From Caldimonas brevitalea (GTDB lineage: Bacteria; Pseudomonadota; Gammaproteobacteria; Burkholderiales; Burkholderiaceae_C): a DNA stretch of 64,000 nt. A program made the position numbers and the translations under genes. The notes beneath the pieces are model-generated. The model saw nothing but the letters and a program-made list of their open reading frames with translations, made no database searches and was not told the origin of the DNA. The stretch spans positions 3,348,001 to 3,412,000 of the forward strand of contig NZ_CP011371.1 of NCBI RefSeq assembly GCF_001017435.1, read 5' to 3'. The stretch's first letter is position 1, and the number at the start of each line of letters is the position of its first letter. Below are positions 47,201 through 57,193 of this stretch, piece after piece.

Positions 47201-50200
47201 ATACCGATGGCGACGCGCTCACGTTCACGAAGGCAACCGATCCGAGACACGGCACCGTGGTGGTCGCCGCCAACGGCAGCTACACCTACACGCCCAACGC
47301 CGACTACAACGGCCCCGATTCGTTCACCGTCACGGTGACCGATGGTCAAGGCGGTGCCGACACGATGACGGTCAACGTCACCGTCACCGCCGGCAACGAC
47401 GCCCCGGTGATCGTGGGTGCGCTGACCAACCAGAGCGGCACCGATGCCACTGCGGTCAGCATTCCGACTGCTGCCGGCTTCGCAGACATCGATGCCAGCG
47501 ACACGCTGACTTTCTCTGCCACTGGCTTGCCCGCTGGCTTGACCATCGATCCGGCCACCGGTGTCATCTCCGGCACCTTGGCGTCGAACTCCAGTGTCAC
47601 GGGCCCCTACACGGTTAACGTCACCGCCACCGACGCCGCTGGCGCTGCTGTCTCGCAGAGCTTCTCGCTGACGGTCGGTAACCCGGCACCGTTCGGGGCT
47701 GACCAAGCGGTGTCGACGACCGAAGACACGGCTCGCACCGGCACCGTCACCGCGACGGATGCCGATGGCGACACACTGACGTTCTCGAAGGCAACCGACC
47801 CGGCTCACGGCACAGTCGTCGTGAACGCCAACGGTAGCTACACCTATACGCCCAACGCCAACTACAACGGCACCGACTCGTTCACCGTCACGGTGACGGA
47901 CGGCCAAGGCGGCACCGACATGATGACGGTGAACGTCACGGTCACGGCAGGCAACGACGCCCCTGTCATCGTGGGCGCGCTGGTCAATCAGACTGGCACC
48001 GACGCCACGGCCGTCAGCATCCCGACTGCTGCTGGCTTCGCGGACATCGATGCTGGTGACACGCTGACTTTCTCCGCCACGGGTTTGCCCGCTGGCTTGA
48101 CCATTGATCCGGCCACTGGTGTCATCTCCGGCACTTTGGCGTCGAACGCCAGTGTCTCGGGCCCGTACTCCGTCAATGTCACGGCCACCGACGCCGCTGG
48201 CGCTGCTGTCTCGCAGAGCTTCTCGCTGACGGTCGGTAACCCGGCACCGGTCGCTGCTGACCAAACAGTGTCGACGAACGAAGACACTGCTCGCACCGGC
48301 ACCGTCACCGCGACGGATGCCGATGGCGATACCTTGTCCTTCTCGAAGGCCTCGGACCCCAGCCACGGCACGGTGGTGGTGAACGCCAACGGCAGCTACA
48401 CCTACACCCCCAACGCCAACTACAACGGCTCGGATTCGTTCACGGTCAGGGTGACGGACGGCCAAGGCGGTGCCGACACGATGACGGTCAACGTCACGGT
48501 CGCGGCCCGAAACGATGCACCGGTGATCGTCGGCGCTCTGACCCACCAGAACGGCACCGACGCCACCGCGGTCAGCATTCCGACTGCTGCAGGCTTCGCC
48601 GACATCGATGCCGGCGACACGCTGACCTACTCCGCCACCGGCCTGCCCGCTGGCTTGACGATCAACCCGACCACCGGCGTCATCTCCGGCACCCTGACCT
48701 CGAGCGCCAGTGTGTCGGGTCCCTACACCCTCAACGTTACGGCGACCGACGCCGCGGGCGCCGCCGTCTCGCAGAGCTTCTCGCTCACGGTCGGCAACCC
48801 CGCACCGGTGGGTGCGGATCAGACCGTGTCGACCAACGAAGACACGCCTTTCACCGGATCGGTGACAGCGACCGACAGCGATCGCGACACGCTGACCTAC
48901 ACCAAGGCCAGCGACGCCGCCCATGGCAGCGTCACGGTGAGCAGCGACGGCCGCTACACCTACACGCCGGACGCGAACTTCACGGGCAACGACAGCTTCA
49001 CGGTGCAGGTGTCGGACGGCCAGGGCGGCGTGGACACCATCACCGTGTCGGTCAACGTCACGAGCGTCAACGACGCCCCGACCACCGGCAATGTCGCGAC
49101 GACCGGCAACGAAGACGCCGTCTCGATCAGCATCACGCTGACCGGTGCCGACGTCGACGGCACCGTCGCCAGCTTCAGCCTCGCCGGCCTGCCGGCCAAT
49201 GGCCAGCTGTACCGCGATGCGGCGATGACCCAGCTGGTCATGCCCAACACCGACCTGCCCGCGACGGCCAACTCGCTGACGCTGTACTTCAAGCCGGCAG
49301 CAGACTGGAACGGCAGCACGTCCTTCCAGTACACCGCCAAGGACAACCTCGGCCTGGTCGACGCCACGCCCAACACCGCGACGATCAGCGTGGCGGCTGT
49401 CAACGACGCGCCGACCGCCACGCCGACGACTGTCTCGGGCACTGAAGACCAAGCCGTCACGCTCACCTGGGCCCAGTTCGGCATCACCGACGTCGACAGC
49501 GCAACCAGCACGCTCGGCATCCGCGTCAGCGCCCTGCCGGCAGACGGCGCGTTGCAGATCAACACCAATGGTTCGTGGACGGCGGTGAGCGCCGGCACGT
49601 TGATCACCAAGGCGACGATCGACGCGGGCGGTCTGCGCTTCGTGCCGGACGCGAACGAATCGGGCCACGACGCGATGGGCGGCACGGGCACCGGCAACCG
49701 CCAGGCCGACTACGCGAAGTTCGACTTCGTGCCGACCGACGGCACCAGCAATGGCGCGACCCAATCGGTGCGCATCGACATCACGCCGACGGTGGATGCC
49801 GTCACGATCACCCATGCCGGCGGCAGCGATGCCGGCTCGGTACTGGGCCTCGTGAACTCGGTCGGACTGATGCGCGACTACTACGACGCCATCCCGACAC
49901 TGACCTCCGGCGCCAACAGCACCAACCCGGGCACCGCAGAAACCGGCATCGAAAACGCCGTGCCGACCTCGAGCACCATGGTCACGAACGTCGGTGTCGC
50001 CGGCGGCGGCACCGGACTCACCGTGACCGAGGACGACGCCTACAAGGTGCAGGGCCTGGTGTACCTCGAGGCCGGTCGCAGCTACACCTTCTCGGGCTAC
50101 GCCGATGACACGGTCCGCCTCGAGGTCGGGGGCAACACCTTGGTGTCGGGCCAATGGGGTGTCTCGGGCCAGGCGAGTGCCGGCTACTTCACGGCCTCGA

Positions 50201-51756
50201 CCTACACGCCGACCGCCACCGGCTATTACAGCTTCGAGTTCTTCGTCTACAACACGAGTGGCCCGGGCAGCTACGACCTCAACGTCAGCATCGACGGTGC
50301 GGCCGCGGTCGACGTGTCCAGCGCCAACCTGCGGCTTTATGGCAGCGTCGGCCAGATCGACAACCTGGGCGGCCAGCACGGCGCCTTCGTGCCCAACAGC
50401 ACGACCGGCGAAGGTGGCTACTACCCGGTGAGCTACAACGTCGGCATGCAGGACAGCGTGGTGCGCCTCGCACCGGTCATCGCCACGCTGGGCGACACGG
50501 ACGGTTCCGAGGTGCTGACCGCGACCATCGCCGGCGTACCAGTGGGTGCCCTGCTGAGCGACGGTGTCAACACCTTCAGCGCGTCCGCGGGCAACACCAC
50601 GGCCAACGTGAGCGGCTGGAACCTGAGCCAGCTGCGCATCGCGCCGCCGGCGGGCTACAGCGGCAGCTTCACGCTGCAGGCCGAGGTCACCGCCACCGAG
50701 TCGTCCACCGGCGCCAGTTCCAGCGCGTCCACCACGGTGCCGGTCACGGTGCTGGCGCCAACCATCGACGTGGCCGCCACCTTCAATGCCGATGCTGTGT
50801 TCGGCAAGGACGGCGCGGACGTCTTCACCGTGTTGCAAACCGGCAGCGGGTTGAACGTGGCGATCAGGCACGGCAGCACCGGCAGCTACAACACGATGAG
50901 TGGCACCGAGACGACCGTGACGACGTCGCAGGTCTTCGACACCGAGGGCGGCAACGACCTGGTCGACGCGGGCCTCGGCAACGACGTGATCTATCTCGGC
51001 GACTCGACCGCGGCGACGCAGTCCGACACCGCTGCGCGCCAGTTCATGACGATCGCCGACACGTCCATGCTGGATGCCGACGGCACCTTGTCCAGCAGCG
51101 CGATGTTCTACCGCAACAACGCCAGCCTCCAGGGCCTGATCGACATCGGGAATGGCGCGGGCGGTGACGACCGCATCTACGGCGGCGCAGGCTCCGACCT
51201 GATCTACGGCGGTGCCGGCAACGACGTGCTGGACGGCGGCAGCCAGAACGACGGCCTGCGCGGCGGTGCCGGCGACGACACGCTGCAAGGCGGCGCCGGC
51301 AGCGACGTGCTGCGCGGCGACGCCGGCGCGGACGTCTTCCGCTGGGAATTCGCGGACCGCGGCACCGTCGGCAACGCAAGCGGCACAGCATCGGACATCA
51401 TCACCGACTTCGATGCTCGCCCCGTCAACGCCGGCGGCGACATCCTCGACCTGCGCGACCTGCTGAGCGGTGAAGCCAGGGGCAGCGCCAGCACGGGCAC
51501 GCCGAACGGCACCGTGGGCGATCTGGCAGGCCACCTCGATTTCAGCGTGAGCGGCAGTGGCAGCAGCTTGCAGACCCAAATCCTGATCAGCTCGACCGGC
51601 CAGTTCGGCAGCGGCACCACGTCGTCGAACGTGGCCGACCAACGTATCGTGCTGCAGAACGTCGACCTGCGCGCCGAGCTGGGCCTGACCAGCAACGCCA
51701 CCGACACGCAGATCATCCAGGAGCTGTTGAACCGCGGCAAGCTGATCACCGATTGA
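32287..51756 (+). CDS. giant LapA/BapA-like RTX adhesin, 6,489 residues
   Basis: One uninterrupted frame with AAGGA before the ATG. Residues 1-120 are a retention module ([32 protein letters not shown]) ending in a di-alanine site PAAG at 112-115, the expected LapG cut. A Pro-Ala linker (about 170-197) and two VCBS-like domains (about 198-386) follow. Residues 387-5594 are exactly 28 copies of a 186-residue unit, each a putative-Ig half ([19 protein letters not shown]) plus a cadherin/VCBS half ([34 protein letters not shown]). The C-terminal 895 residues hold more cadherin-like domains, a PA14-like domain (about 5853-6030, [20 protein letters not shown]), RTX glycine/aspartate nonapeptides (about 6218-6240 and 6282-6358) and a T1SS signal region. 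It should be secreted by the preceding ABC/adaptor pair and anchor cells to surfaces or each other. Confidence 0.96.
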   Translation: MATAPSTLTGKVSAVVGKAYLKLADGSMRELKVGDVIREGDVVVVADNGRVEITDESGAVYVPRSGEPLSLADLDTSAPSGRRAAANAAVGDDDLDRAIAAVDAGTDPNEAPAAGLTGDAGGGDGFGPGLRVDRVSEAVTPAGLETGTVNAGAAPPVQQTTGSALAAETSSAPAPAPAPAPAPTPTPAPAPAPAVVSTGAGAVSEDVALSTGGTLAASDADNPGLAFVPQTVTTAFGLFSIDAAGAWTYRLDNTTAQSLADGEVRSEAVTVVLTDGTTTQVRIDITGQDDAAVVGASRAETSEDGTSSLSGSLSAADIDNPGLAFVPQVAAGGLGSFAVDAAGNWTYTLDRGPAQGLAAGAVRTESFVVALNDGSSTTVTVLVSGVNDAPAVVSALNGVSSVDGAAVSVSTAAAFADADAGDTLRFSATGLPPGLSIDPATGVISGALQADASVAGPYLVNVTATDASGATVSQGFTLAVRNAAPVGTDLAVSAAEDGTLSGSVTANDADGDSLFFSKASDPAHGTVVVNANGSYTYTPNADYNGPDLFTVTVTDGQGGADTMTVNVTVTAGNDAPVIVGALANQTGTDATAVSIPTAAGFADIDAGDTLTFSATGLPAGLTIDPATGVISGTLASNASVSGPYSVNVTATDTAGAAVSQSFSLTVGNPAPVAADQTLSTTEDTARTGTVTATDADGDALTFTKATDPAHGTVVVNANGSYTYTPNADYNGPDSFTVTVNDGQDGADTMTVNVTVTGGNDAPVIIGALSNQVGTDATAVSIPTAAGFADIDAGDTLTFSATGLPAGLTIDPTTGVISGTLASNASVSGPYTVNVTATDAAGAAVSQSFSLTAGNPAPVGADQTVSTTEDTARTGTVTATDADGDSLSFSKASDPAHGTVVVNANGSYTYTPNADYNGPDSFTVSVTDDQGGADTMTVNVTVTAGNDAPVIVGALANQIGTDATAVSIPTATGFADIDAGDKLTFSATGLPAGLTIDPTTGVISGTLASNASVSGPYSVNVTATDAAGAAVSQSFSLTVGNPAPVAADQTVSTTEDTARTGTVTATDADGDALTFSKASDPAHGTVVVNANGSYTYTPNADYNGADSFTVTVTDGQGGADTMTVNVTVTAGNDAPVIVGALPNRTGTDATAVSISTAAGFADIDAGDTLTFSATGLPAGLTIDPATGVISGSLASNASVSGPYTVNVTTTDAAGAAVSQSFSLTVGNPAPVAADQTVSTTEDTARTGSVTATDADGDALMFTKATDPSHGTVVVAANGSYTYTPNADYNGADSFTVTVTDGQGGADTMTVNVTVTAGNDAPVIVGALTNQSGTDATAVSIPTAAGFADIDVGDTLTYSATGLPAGLTIDPATGVISGTLASNASVSGPYSVNVTATDAAGAAVSQNFSLTVGNPAPVANDQTLSTNEDTARNGTVTATDVDGDALTFSKASDPAHGTVVVNANGSYTYTPNANYNGADSFTVTVSDGQGGADTMTVSVTVTAGNDAPVIVGALTNQTGTDATAVSIPTAAGFVDIDAGDTLTYSATGLPAGLTIDPTTGVISGTLASNASVTGPYTVNVTATDVAGAAVSQSFSLTVGNPAPVAADQTVSTTEDTARTGTVTATDADGDGLTFTKASDPAHGTVVVNANGSYTYTPNADYNGADSFTVTVTDGQGGADTMTVNVTVTAANDAPVIVGALANQTGTDAIAVSIPTAAGFADIDAGDTLSFSANGLPAGLTIDPATGVISGTLASNASVSGPYSVNVTATDAAGAAVSQSFSLTVGNPAPVASDQTLSTGEDTARTGTVTATDADGDTLSFSKASDPAHGTVVVNANGSYTYTPNANYNGADSFTVSVTDGQGGADTMTVNVTVTAGNDAPVIVGALANQTGTDATAVSIPTAAGFADIDAGDTLTFSATGLPSGLTIDPATGVISGTLASNASVSGPYSVNVTATDAAGAAVSQSFSLTVGNPAPVAADQTLSTSEDTARTGTVTATDADGDTLSFSKASDPAHGTVVVNANGSYTYTPNANYNGADSFTVTVTDSQGGADTMTVNVTVTAGNDAPVIVGALVNQTGTDATAVSIPTAAGFADIDAGDTLTFSATGLPAGLTIDPATGVISGTLASNASVSGPYSVNVTATDAAGAAVSQSFSLTVGNPAPVGADQTVSTNEDTARTGTVTATDADGDTLSFSKASDPAHGTVVVNANGSYTYTPNADYNGPDSFNVTVTDGQGGTDTMTVNVTVTAGNDAPVIVGALANQVGTDATAVSIPTAAGFADIDAGDTLTFSATGLPAGLTIDPATGVISGTLALNASVSGPYSVNVTATDAAGAAVSQNFSLTVGNPAPVANDQTVSTNEDTARSGTVTATDADGDALTFSKATDPAHGTVVVNANGSYTYTPNANYNGADSFTVTVSDGQGGADTMTVSVTVTAGNDAPVIVGALTNQSGTDATAVSIPTAAGFADIDAGDTLTYSATGLPAGLTIDPATGVISGTLASNASVSGPYTVNVTATDAAGAAVSQNFSLTVGNPAPVAADASFSTDEDTLLTGALSATDADHDALTFTKTSEPAHGTVTVNTDGSYTYTPDANFRGNDSFTVQVSDGQGGVDTFTVSVNVDSSNDAPVIVGVLPNQAGTDATAVSIPTAAGFADIDAGDTLTYSATGLPAGLTIDPATGVISGTLGSDASVSGSYSVNVTATDAAGAAVSQSFSLTVGNPAPVAADQTVSTTEDTARTGTVTAADADGDTLSFSKASDPAHGTVVVNANGSYTYTPNANYNGADSFTVTVSDGQGGADTMTVNVTVTASNDAPVIVGALTNQNGTDATAVSIPTAAGFADIDAGDTLTYSATGLPAGLTIDPATGVISGTLASNASVSGPYTVNVTATDAAGAAVSQSFSLTVGNPAPVANDQTVSTNEDTARTGTVTATDADGDALTFTKATDPAHGTVVVNASGSYTYTPNANYSGADSFTVSVSDGQGGTDTMTVNVTVTAGNDAPVIVGALANQVGTDATAVSIPTAVGFADIDAGDTLTFSATGLPAGLTIDPATGVISGTLALNASVSGPYSVNVTATDAAGAAVSQSFSLTVGNPAPVANDQTLSTSEDTAGTGTVTAADADSDALTFSKASDPAHGTVVVNANGSYTYTPNADYNGTDSFTVTVADGQGGADTMTVNVTVTAGNDAPVIVGALVNQTGTDATPVSIPTAAGFADIDASDTLTFSATGLPAGLTIDPATGVISGILASNASVSGPYSVNVTATDAAGAAVSQSFSLTIGNPAPVGADQTVSTTEDTARTGTVTATDADGDTLSFSKASDPAHGTVVVNANGSYTYTPNADYNGPDSFNVTVTDGQGGADTMTVNVTVTAGNDAPVIVGALPNRTGTDATAVSIPTAAGFADIDAGDTLTFSATGLPAGLTIDPATGVISGTLASNASVTGPYSVNVTATDAAGAAVSQSFSLTVGNPAPVAADQTVSTTEDTARTDTVTATDADGDALTFMKATDPAHGTVVVNANGSYTYTPNADYNGPDSFTVTVTDSQGGADTMTVNVTVTAGNDAPVIVGALTNQSGTDATAVSIPTAAGFADIDAGDTLTYSATGLPAGLTIDPATGVISGTLASNASVSGPYSVNVTATDAAGAAVSQSFSLTVGNPAPVGADQTVSTTEDTARTGTVTATDADGDVLTFTKATDPSHGTVVVAANGSYTYTPNANYNGPDSFTVTVTDGQGGADTMTVNVTVTAGNDAPVIVGVLANQTGADATAVSIPTAAGFADIDAGDTLTFSATGLPAGLTVDPATGVISGTLASNASVLGPYTVNVTATDAAGAAVSQSFSLTVGNPAPVAADQTLSTSEDTAGTGTVTATDADGDSLSFSKASDPAHGTVVVNANGSYTYTPNADYNGPDSFTVSVTDDQGGADTMTVNVTVTAGNDAPVIVGALLNQTGTDATAVSIPTAAGFADIDAADTLTFSATGLPAGLTIDPATGVISGTLASNASVSGPYSVNVTATDAASAAVSQSFSLTVGNPAPVGAEQAVSTTEDTARTGTVTATDVDGDALTFSKATDPAHGTVVVNANGSYTYTPNADYNGPDSFTVTVTDSQGGADTMTVNVTVTAGNDVPVIVGALANQTGTDATAVSIPTAAGFADIDAGDTLTFSATGLPAGLTIDPATGVISGTLASNASVSGPYSVNVTATDAAGAAVSQSFSLTVGNPAPVGADQTVSTTEDTARTGTVTATDADGDNLSFSKATDPAHGTVVVNANGSYTYTPNANYNGPDSFTVMVTDGQGGADTMTVDVTVTAANDAPVIVGALVNQTGTDATAVSIPTAAGFADIDAGDTLTFSATGLPAGLTIDPATGVISGTLASNASVTGPYTVNVTATDAAGAAVSQSFSLTVGNPAPVASDQTLSTSEDTARTGTFTATDADGDTLSFSKASDPAHGTVVVNANGSYTYTPNADYNGPDSFTVTVTDGQGGTDTMTVNVTVTAGNDAPVIVGALANQVGTDATAVSIPTAAGFADIDASDTLTFSATGLPAGLTIDPATGVISGTLASNSSVTGPYTVNVTATDAAGAAVSQSFSLTVGNPAPVGADQAVSTTEDTARSGTVTATDADGDTLTFTKASDPAHGTVVVNANGSYTYTPNANYNGPDSFTVTVTDSQGGADTMTVNVTVTAGNDAPVIVGALTNQSGTDATAVSIPTAAGFADIDAGDTLTFSATGLPAGLTIDPATGVISGTLASNASVSGPYSVNVTATDAAGAAVSQSFSLTVGNPAPVGADQTVSTNEDTARTGTVTAADADGDTLSFSKASDPAHGTVVVNANGSYTYTPNADYNGPDSFNVTVTDGQGGTDTMTVNVTVTAGNDAPVIVGALPNRTGTDATAVSIPTAAGFADIDAGDTLTFSATGLPAGLTIDPATGVISGTLASNASVTGPYTVSVTATDAAGAAVSQSFSLTVGNPAPVAADQTVSTTEDTARTGSVTATDTDGDALTFTKATDPRHGTVVVAANGSYTYTPNADYNGPDSFTVTVTDGQGGADTMTVNVTVTAGNDAPVIVGALTNQSGTDATAVSIPTAAGFADIDASDTLTFSATGLPAGLTIDPATGVISGTLASNSSVTGPYTVNVTATDAAGAAVSQSFSLTVGNPAPFGADQAVSTTEDTARTGTVTATDADGDTLTFSKATDPAHGTVVVNANGSYTYTPNANYNGTDSFTVTVTDGQGGTDMMTVNVTVTAGNDAPVIVGALVNQTGTDATAVSIPTAAGFADIDAGDTLTFSATGLPAGLTIDPATGVISGTLASNASVSGPYSVNVTATDAAGAAVSQSFSLTVGNPAPVAADQTVSTNEDTARTGTVTATDADGDTLSFSKASDPSHGTVVVNANGSYTYTPNANYNGSDSFTVRVTDGQGGADTMTVNVTVAARNDAPVIVGALTHQNGTDATAVSIPTAAGFADIDAGDTLTYSATGLPAGLTINPTTGVISGTLTSSASVSGPYTLNVTATDAAGAAVSQSFSLTVGNPAPVGADQTVSTNEDTPFTGSVTATDSDRDTLTYTKASDAAHGSVTVSSDGRYTYTPDANFTGNDSFTVQVSDGQGGVDTITVSVNVTSVNDAPTTGNVATTGNEDAVSISITLTGADVDGTVASFSLAGLPANGQLYRDAAMTQLVMPNTDLPATANSLTLYFKPAADWNGSTSFQYTAKDNLGLVDATPNTATISVAAVNDAPTATPTTVSGTEDQAVTLTWAQFGITDVDSATSTLGIRVSALPADGALQINTNGSWTAVSAGTLITKATIDAGGLRFVPDANESGHDAMGGTGTGNRQADYAKFDFVPTDGTSNGATQSVRIDITPTVDAVTITHAGGSDAGSVLGLVNSVGLMRDYYDAIPTLTSGANSTNPGTAETGIENAVPTSSTMVTNVGVAGGGTGLTVTEDDAYKVQGLVYLEAGRSYTFSGYADDTVRLEVGGNTLVSGQWGVSGQASAGYFTASTYTPTATGYYSFEFFVYNTSGPGSYDLNVSIDGAAAVDVSSANLRLYGSVGQIDNLGGQHGAFVPNSTTGEGGYYPVSYNVGMQDSVVRLAPVIATLGDTDGSEVLTATIAGVPVGALLSDGVNTFSASAGNTTANVSGWNLSQLRIAPPAGYSGSFTLQAEVTATESSTGASSSASTTVPVTVLAPTIDVAATFNADAVFGKDGADVFTVLQTGSGLNVAIRHGSTGSYNTMSGTETTVTTSQVFDTEGGNDLVDAGLGNDVIYLGDSTAATQSDTAARQFMTIADTSMLDADGTLSSSAMFYRNNASLQGLIDIGNGAGGDDRIYGGAGSDLIYGGAGNDVLDGGSQNDGLRGGAGDDTLQGGAGSDVLRGDAGADVFRWEFADRGTVGNASGTASDIITDFDARPVNAGGDILDLRDLLSGEARGSASTGTPNGTVGDLAGHLDFSVSGSGSSLQTQILISSTGQFGSGTTSSNVADQRIVLQNVDLRAELGLTSNATDTQIIQELLNRGKLITD
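33445..49068 (+). repeat. 28 tandem copies of a 558-bp coding repeat
   Basis: Taking the Asn codon of the NDAP motif as boundary, copies begin at 33445, 34003, 34561, 35119 and so on to 48511, with the next domain at 49069; 15,624 bases is exactly 28 x 558. I checked the phase at several points (36235, 40141) and found no drift. Units are about 90-98% identical by eye. Copy 12 (39583-40140) and copy 28 (48511-49068) have strongly diverged second halves that resemble each other ([27 protein letters not shown]). A block around 42,110-42,590 recurs nearly unchanged eight units later. Confidence 0.95.
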
Positions 51757-51786
51757 TGCGAGGGCACAAGCCCCGACGTTCCGGCA

Positions 51787-51810
51787 CGGTGGGCGCTTGC
51801 AGGCCCACCG
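51787..51810. terminator. candidate terminator hairpin after the adhesin gene
   Basis: CGGTGGGC-GCTTGCAG-GCCCACCG is a perfect 8-bp stem with an 8-base loop, 30 bases after the adhesin stop and before the convergent SDR gene. No T-run follows on the plus strand; it may serve both directions. Confidence 0.55.
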
Positions 51811-51904
51811 CACCGGCGCTTTGGCACTCCCTCCCCGCCCGACGGGCGGTCCGGCCGTGGTGCCAGGCGACCGCCGGTGACATGGCCGTGGTGGCGCTGT
51901 TCGG

Positions 51905-52816
51905 TCAGGTCTGGTCCAGCTCGAACGCCGGCACCTGCCGGCCGTCCACGTCCGTGAAGCCGTACTCGCGCGCCAGGTCGGCGACCCGGTGCACCCGCCC
52001 GGTCTTCTGCAACACGTTCGGGTCCGCGGCAAGCGCGGCCACCGCCCGCCCCAGGTAGCGTGGCGACTCGGTGCGCGCCAGCGCCGGCCGCTCCTGCCAA
52101 TGCGCCTCGTCGGTCTTGTGGCCGGCCAACACGAACTCGGTGCGCATCCAGCCGGGCGACAGCGCGAGCGAGGTCACGCCATGCGGGCGCAACTCCTGCG
52201 CCATCGCAAAGGCGAGCCGGTTCATCGCCGCCTTGGCGAGGTCGTAGTAGAGATTGCCGCGCAGGTAACGATCGCGGTCCCAGAAGGTGGTGGTGACGAC
52301 CAGGCCCCGCCGCTGCCGCACCAACATCGGCGCCGCATGGCGACTGGCGAGCAAATGATTGCGGACGCCGCGGTCGAACATCGTGTCCCAATGCTCGATC
52401 GGGTGCTCCCAGAAAGGTGCATCGAACACGCCGTTGAAGCTCTCGTGGCCGCCCCAGGCGTTGTTCACCAGCAGGTCGAGCCGGCCGGCCTCGCGCTGCA
52501 CGCGGTCGAACAACTGCGCCACGTCTTCGTCGCGCGTGTGGTCGCAGCGCACCGCGATACCCTGGCCGCCCTCACGCGTGACCGCTTCCGCGGTCTCGTC
52601 GATGGTGCCGGGCAGTGTCGACAGGCCCGACAAGGCCAGCAGTTCATCGTAGTTCGGCGCAGGCTCGGTTCGGGTGCTGCGCCCGGTGACATAGACCGTC
52701 GCGCCGGCCGCGCCCAGTTCGACCGCAATGCCCCGTCCTGCGCCCCGACTGGCGCCGGTGACCACTGCGATACAACCCTGCAGCGGCGGTGTGGTGCTTC
52801 CCGCTGTGCTTCCCAT
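51905..52816 (-). CDS. short-chain dehydrogenase/reductase (SDR) family oxidoreductase
   Basis: 303 residues from ATG at 52816, with AAAGGAG upstream. Nucleotide loop VVTGASRGAGRGIAVELG, NNAWGG in place of the usual NNAG, and the catalytic Tyr-x3-Lys as YYDLAKAAMNRLA. Insertions such as GHESFNGVFDAPFWEHPIEHWDTMFD and a tail with VADLAREYGFTDVDGRQVP resemble the DHRS1-like classical SDR group. Substrate unknown. It is probably transcribed after the RidA gene on the same strand, separated by about 134 bases. Confidence 0.9.
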   Translation of the reverse strand: MGSTAGSTTPPLQGCIAVVTGASRGAGRGIAVELGAAGATVYVTGRSTRTEPAPNYDELLALSGLSTLPGTIDETAEAVTREGGQGIAVRCDHTRDEDVAQLFDRVQREAGRLDLLVNNAWGGHESFNGVFDAPFWEHPIEHWDTMFDRGVRNHLLASRHAAPMLVRQRRGLVVTTTFWDRDRYLRGNLYYDLAKAAMNRLAFAMAQELRPHGVTSLALSPGWMRTEFVLAGHKTDEAHWQERPALARTESPRYLGRAVAALAADPNVLQKTGRVHRVADLAREYGFTDVDGRQVPAFELDQT

Positions 52817-52950
52817 GCGCGCTCCTTTCGTTTGACTCGGTCACGGACGTCATGACGATAGCGTCGCCTGGACGGGGGGTCTGTGAAACTTGCAAACGAA
52901 GCGAGGTCACCACGCCGCGCGGCGCGACAGGTCAGCGCCTGCCGAGCCGG

Positions 52951-53355
52951 TCAGCCGACGCTGGCGTCAGGCAGCTTGGCGATGACCTTGATCTCGAACT
53001 GAAAGCCATAGAGCCAGGTGACACCGACGCCGGTGAGCGTCGGGTACGGCGCATCGCCCCAGTGCTCGGCGACCACCTTCCAGATGCGTTCCAGGTGCGC
53101 AGCCGGATCGACAACGAAGACCGTCACGTCGACCACGTCCTGGAAGGTGCAGCCGGCGGCCGACAGGATCGCGTTCAGGTTGTCGAACGCGAGCCCGACC
53201 TGCGCCTCCAGATCGGGCTCCGGTGACCCGTCGGGTCGGCTGCCGACCTGGCCCGAAACGAACAGAAGGCCGTTGGAACGGATGGCCGGCGAGTAGCGGT
53301 TCCTTTCGTACAACGCCTGGCGTCCGGCAGGGAACACAACATCACGTACAGACAT
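52951..53355 (-). CDS. RidA-family protein (enamine/imine deaminase type)
   Basis: 134 residues from ATG at 53355, preceded by AAGGAGAT. Conserved parts of the RidA/YjgF fold: YSPAIRSNGLLFVSGQVG, LEAQVGLAFDNLNAILSAAGCTFQDVVDVTVFVVD, and YPTLTGVGVTWLYGFQFEIKVIAKLP. RidA enzymes hydrolyse reactive enamines. The catalytic Arg in the standard C-terminal position (RxxVEI) is not present in GVTWLYGFQFEIKVIA, so this is probably one of the Rid subfamilies with another role. It is divergent from a LysR regulator that may control it. Confidence 0.88.
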   Translation of the reverse strand: MSVRDVVFPAGRQALYERNRYSPAIRSNGLLFVSGQVGSRPDGSPEPDLEAQVGLAFDNLNAILSAAGCTFQDVVDVTVFVVDPAAHLERIWKVVAEHWGDAPYPTLTGVGVTWLYGFQFEIKVIAKLPDASVG

Positions 53356-53461
53356 GAAGGATCTCCTTGTATGGATAAGTTCGGGGGGCGATGGCAGCCC
53401 GCGCTGAAAGAACTCTAAAGGCGTGCTCGCGGCGGATCGACAAGCAAGCCGCACAATCACT

Positions 53462-53478
53462 GTTTGCACAATCCAAAC
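53462..53478. promoter_or_regulatory. candidate LysR operator between ridA-like and lysR genes
   Basis: GTTTG-CACAATC-CAAAC is a perfect 5-bp inverted repeat with 7-base spacing, containing a T-N11-A core, about 25 bases before the LysR start and 107 from the RidA start. Position and shape fit autoregulation plus control of the divergent gene. Confidence 0.5.
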
Positions 53479-53503
53479 AATCTTCGAAGGGTCAGGAGCA
53501 GAG

Positions 53504-54433
53504 ATGGACCGTTTCGATGCGCTGCGGGCTTTTGTCCGTGTGGTGGAAGCGGGCAGCTTCACCAAGGCGGCGCAGACGCTGCACATGAACAAGACCAGCG
53601 TGACGCAGCTGGTGCAGCAACTGGAAGCGCGGCTGCGCGTCAAGCTGCTGAACCGAACCACACGGCGGGTCGCGGTGACGGCCGACGGCGCGGCGTATTA
53701 CGAGCGTGTGGCACGCCTGCTGGCCGATCTGGAAGACGCCGACACCAGCTTGTCGGGCGCATCGGCCACACCCAAGGGTCGATTGCGCGTGGATGTGCCC
53801 AGTCCGTTGGCCCGCATGATCCTGGTGCCGGCATTGCCGGCGTTTCATGCCCGCTACCCCGAGATCCAGCTCGACATGGGCGTCAGCGATCGGATGGTGG
53901 ACCTGATCGGGGACAACGTGGATGGTGTGCTGCGCGGCGGCGAGCTGACGGACACGTCCTTGATGGCCCGCCGTGTGGGCGATCTGCAACTCGGCGTGTA
54001 CGCGGCCCCCAGCTACCTCGAACGTGCCGGCACGCCGTCGCATCCGAGTGAACTGGAAGACTCGCATCAGCGTATCGTGGGCTTTCTGCGGGCGCGCAGC
54101 GGCAAGGTGGCTGGCGTCACGATGCGGCGCGATGGCGAGCACATCGACGTGCAGGGCCGCTATGTCGTCGCGGTCGACGATGGCAATGCCTACCTCGCGG
54201 CCGGCCTGGCCGGCATGGGCATTCTTTGGCTGCCGCACTACATGGCCAAGGCTCACGTGGCGTCGGGCGAGCTGGTGCCGTTGTTCGACGACTGGCACAT
54301 GGACCCGATGCCGCTGTACGTGGCGTACCTCCCGAACCGGCATGTCAGCGCGAAGCTGCGGGTGTTGATCGACTGGGTGGCCGAACTGATGGGGGAGCAC
54401 GCGCCGCCCGTGACGGCCCGCCGTGAGCCCTGA
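53504..54433 (+). CDS. LysR-family transcriptional regulator
   Basis: 309 residues from ATG at 53504, with AGGAG five bases before it. N-terminal helix-turn-helix: FVRVVEAGSFTKAAQTLHMNKTSVTQLVQQLEARL, followed by LLNRTTRRVAVTADG, the typical CrgA/AphB-like LysR subgroup pattern. The effector domain contains GRLRVDVPSPLARMILVPALPAFHARYPEIQLDMGVSD. Divergent from the RidA gene with 148 bases between. Likely regulates RidA and perhaps the SDR gene; effector unknown. Confidence 0.93.
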   Translation: MDRFDALRAFVRVVEAGSFTKAAQTLHMNKTSVTQLVQQLEARLRVKLLNRTTRRVAVTADGAAYYERVARLLADLEDADTSLSGASATPKGRLRVDVPSPLARMILVPALPAFHARYPEIQLDMGVSDRMVDLIGDNVDGVLRGGELTDTSLMARRVGDLQLGVYAAPSYLERAGTPSHPSELEDSHQRIVGFLRARSGKVAGVTMRRDGEHIDVQGRYVVAVDDGNAYLAAGLAGMGILWLPHYMAKAHVASGELVPLFDDWHMDPMPLYVAYLPNRHVSAKLRVLIDWVAELMGEHAPPVTARREP

Positions 54434-54610
54434 CGCTGCGCCTTGGTGCGGCCGACTCGGAGGCTGTCGCGGCTTCGCATGCCCGTCGCGTGCTTCGCAT
54501 GCGGTGGCGTGCGACGGCACAGCCTTGCCGATGATGAAGCGGTTCAGGCCCCCCGCCTACGGCAGGCATTCAGGCGGCACCCTGAGTTCCTTCCCCGTCA
54601 GGAGCGCACG
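54434..54610. other. intergenic stretch with short imperfect repeats
   Basis: CTTCGCATGC occurs twice within 27 bases (about 54471-54500) and related CGCGTGC and GCGTGCG words follow, which can pair in several hairpins. Possibly the lysR terminator region. The ribosome-binding site of the next gene is AGGAG near 54600. Confidence 0.35.
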
Positions 54611-55222
54611 ATGATCCCACCCCTTCGGCCCCGGCCCGCCATGGCGGCCGGCACCCCGGCCTCGACGCCCCCGCCCCCGCCCGCAGCGGGGATGGGTTCC
54701 TCCAACAGCGTGGCAACGCCTTTGTCACCGCCCGGGTTGGCCGCGCGTCCGCCGGCGCTGCGTTCCGGCGCCAGCGCGAGGGTGCCGCCGCCGCCGTCCT
54801 GGCTCACCGCCTTGCCCTGGACCGCCCCGGTGAAGCTGGAAGACCTGCGGCACCACCGGGGGACAGCACCGAAAACCGCCGGAATCTATGTCTTCACCAG
54901 CCACGACGGACCGTTGCACCCGGGCCCCGGCATGCTCTACATCGGCAAGGCCAGCTCCTTGAGAACACGGCTCGGCAGCTATCTGGCCGATCCCGAGAAG
55001 GTCCTCGTGCTGTCACGCCGCGCCGGGCCGCCGCAGGTGTCCAGCACCCTGCGGCATCCGGGCAAGTCGCTGCTCCTGATGGCCGTGCAGCAAAGAACCC
55101 GCGCGCTGCCGCACGGCGAATCAGGCGTCTGGATTCGGTGGACACCGGCGTCCGACCTGAACGCCTTGGAGTCACGTCTGGTCAAGCACCTGCAACCGGG
55201 CTACAACACGCTGCTGCGCTAG
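54611..55222 (+). CDS. GIY-YIG nuclease-superfamily protein
   Basis: 203 residues from ATG at 54611, with CAGGAG upstream. Residues 1-75 are proline/alanine-rich and look disordered. The GIY-YIG-like domain follows: AGIYVFTSHDGP, then MLYIGKASSLRTRLGSYL with the conserved Gly-Lys-Ala and Arg, and at the end LNALESRLVKHLQPGYNTLLR with the Glu expected for metal binding. The N-terminal motif is GIY-x-LYIG rather than a longer spacing with a YIG tyrosine, so activity is plausible. It is not UvrC, a homing endonuclease in an intron, or UPF0213-like by length. Function unknown; it sits alone between the LysR gene and lapD, with its 3' end 20 bases from lapD's. Confidence 0.8.
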   Translation: MIPPLRPRPAMAAGTPASTPPPPPAAGMGSSNSVATPLSPPGLAARPPALRSGASARVPPPPSWLTALPWTAPVKLEDLRHHRGTAPKTAGIYVFTSHDGPLHPGPGMLYIGKASSLRTRLGSYLADPEKVLVLSRRAGPPQVSSTLRHPGKSLLLMAVQQRTRALPHGESGVWIRWTPASDLNALESRLVKHLQPGYNTLLR

Positions 55223-55242
55223 GGCCTGTTAACACTCAGGCC

Positions 55243-57174
55243 CTAGCCGCGCACCGCGCCCGCCGCCCAGGGGCCGGTGATGCCGTCGACGCCGCAGGTC
55301 CACAAGGCCTCGGCATCCGCCGCCGCCGTCACGCCTTCGGCGTACACCTGGATGCCGAGCCCGTGCGCCATCGCGGTCGCACTTTGCACGAAGTTGCGCA
55401 CCGCCTGCTCTTCTGCGGCCCCGCGCACGAAGCGGGCATCGAGCTTCAGGTAGTCCAGCCCGATCTCATAAAGCCGCTCGATCTTGGGCAGGTGTTCCCC
55501 GGCGTGTTCGAGGCCGAAGCGCGCGCCGGCGTGACGCACCTGCTGGCACAGCTCGCGCACCAGCCCATGGTGCCGCAGCGCGGCCACCTCCGGCACTTCC
55601 AGCCACAGCTGGCGCGCCGCCGGCAAGCCTTCGAGGCGCATGCGCAGGGCGGCGGCAAAACCGGGGTCGACGACCGACGCGACCGACAGGTTGACGCCGA
55701 CCGGACGTGCATTGGCCGCGATCTCCCGCAACGCCAGGTCGACCACCGCCAGATCGACCGCCGCGACCGTGTGCGTGCGCACGGCCAGCGGCAGCCATTG
55801 CGCGGCCGACAGGAAGGGGCCGCCGGGCTCGAGTTGCAGCCGCAGCGGACTCTCGTCGTGCACCAGCTGACCGCGGGGGTCGACCAGCGGATAGCGGGCC
55901 AGTTGCAAACGTCCCTCGGACAGCGCCGCCTCGATGCGACGTTTCCAGCCCTCCTCGCCGGTGGCCACCGTGCCGGCGGCACTGTCCGTTTGCACCACGC
56001 AGGCAAACAGCCCTTGCGATTCGGCACGCGCCAGCGCCTCGTCGGCGCGCGACAGCAGCTGCGACAGCGCCGTGCCGGCGGTGTAATGGACGGCCCCGAG
56101 CATCACCCCCTGGGCGGCCCCGAAAGGCTCGCAGGCGGCTCGAAGCGCGGCCATCAAACGCGCCGCATCGGCTTCGATCGCAGGCCGCTCGGCGTCGTGC
56201 GCCGGCAGGCACAGCGCGAAGTCCGAGCCGTTGAGCCGCCCGACCCAGCCGCCGTGGCCCTGCGCTGCATGCGTCTGCAGCACCTCGGCCACTTGCTGGA
56301 TCAGCCGGTCGGTATCGCGCCGCCCCAGTTCGGCGTTCACCCGCGCCAGTTCGGCGATGCGCACCATGATCAGCGCGCCCTCGAGCGCCGCGTCCTCGCG
56401 CTCCAGCTCCGACTCCAGCCGGGTCAGGAAGTGACGGCGGTGCGAGACACCGGTGGCCGGGTCGCGCGTGGCCTGCTGCCGCAGCGTGTCGACCTGGCCG
56501 GCCTGCTCCTCGAAGGCGGTCTTGACCCGCACCACCATGCCGTTCATCGCGCGGGTCAAACGCTGCAGCTCGGGCACGCGCGGCTCCTCGACCGTCACGA
56601 ACTGCCCGTCGGTCAGGGCCTGCGCCTGCCGCACGGTTCGGTGCAGCGGCCGGCGTATGCCTTGCACGATGACGTTGCCCAGCACGCCGGCCACCAAGGC
56701 CACCAGCGCCAGCCAGGCGCCCGCACGCAAACAACCGCGCCAAAGATCACGATAGGCATACGACACCTGGCTCACCACCTCGACCGAGCCGAGCGCCCGC
56801 CAGCCATCGCTCACCTGCCCCACCCCGGGCTCGGACGCGATCGGCACCAGGGCGACGAACCAGGCCGGCGCATCGGCGCGCGCGCGCGAGGGGTCGGCGA
56901 CCCGCTCGATGACACGCCCGTCGGTGCCGCGGAAGCGGATGCGCTGATAGAAACCGGTGTCGAATTGCGCCGCCACCAGCAACTCCATCAGCTCGGCGTC
57001 ACCCTTCTGCTGCGACAGCGACAAGGCCAGAGCCGCCGCGTTGTCGCTGTTCTTGACGCGCAGCTGGGTCTGCAGGTATTGCCGCGCCGACGCGACGGTG
57101 ACGCCGAAGCTTCCAGCGAAGGCGATCACGGCGGTCGCCACGATCACCAGCCACATTTGTCGGATCAAAGACAT
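55243..57174 (-). CDS. lapD: LapD, c-di-GMP receptor controlling adhesin release
   Basis: 643 residues from ATG at 57174, with GAGGAG upstream. Helix 1 (about 7-28), periplasmic LapD/MoxY-type domain (about 30-148) including DTGFYQRIRFRGTDGRVIERV, helix 2 (about 150-172), HAMP (about 173-225), a degenerate GGDEF domain with NGSDF at 315-319 in place of GGDEF, and a degenerate EAL domain where the EAL position reads DESPLRL. Both enzymatic sites are therefore lost, as in LapD, where the EAL domain only binds c-di-GMP. When c-di-GMP is bound, LapD holds the protease LapG in the periplasm. The lapG stop lies 19 bases upstream, so lapG and lapD form an operon. Confidence 0.93.
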   Translation of the reverse strand: MSLIRQMWLVIVATAVIAFAGSFGVTVASARQYLQTQLRVKNSDNAAALALSLSQQKGDAELMELLVAAQFDTGFYQRIRFRGTDGRVIERVADPSRARADAPAWFVALVPIASEPGVGQVSDGWRALGSVEVVSQVSYAYRDLWRGCLRAGAWLALVALVAGVLGNVIVQGIRRPLHRTVRQAQALTDGQFVTVEEPRVPELQRLTRAMNGMVVRVKTAFEEQAGQVDTLRQQATRDPATGVSHRRHFLTRLESELEREDAALEGALIMVRIAELARVNAELGRRDTDRLIQQVAEVLQTHAAQGHGGWVGRLNGSDFALCLPAHDAERPAIEADAARLMAALRAACEPFGAAQGVMLGAVHYTAGTALSQLLSRADEALARAESQGLFACVVQTDSAAGTVATGEEGWKRRIEAALSEGRLQLARYPLVDPRGQLVHDESPLRLQLEPGGPFLSAAQWLPLAVRTHTVAAVDLAVVDLALREIAANARPVGVNLSVASVVDPGFAAALRMRLEGLPAARQLWLEVPEVAALRHHGLVRELCQQVRHAGARFGLEHAGEHLPKIERLYEIGLDYLKLDARFVRGAAEEQAVRNFVQSATAMAHGLGIQVYAEGVTAAADAEALWTCGVDGITGPWAAGAVRG

Positions 57175-57193
57175 CCGGTTGTCTCCTCGGCCA

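Noticed and set aside
33900..52032. Very long minus-strand open frames through the adhesin repeats (up to about 2,000 codons)
   Set aside because: They are repeat-periodic shadows of the real plus-strand gene: GC-rich codons leave the antisense frame open and the repeat copies it. They lack start signals and domain patterns.
55243..57174. Active diguanylate cyclase or phosphodiesterase
   Set aside because: GGDEF reads NGSDF and the EAL position is not conserved, so the protein fits LapD, a binding-only receptor.
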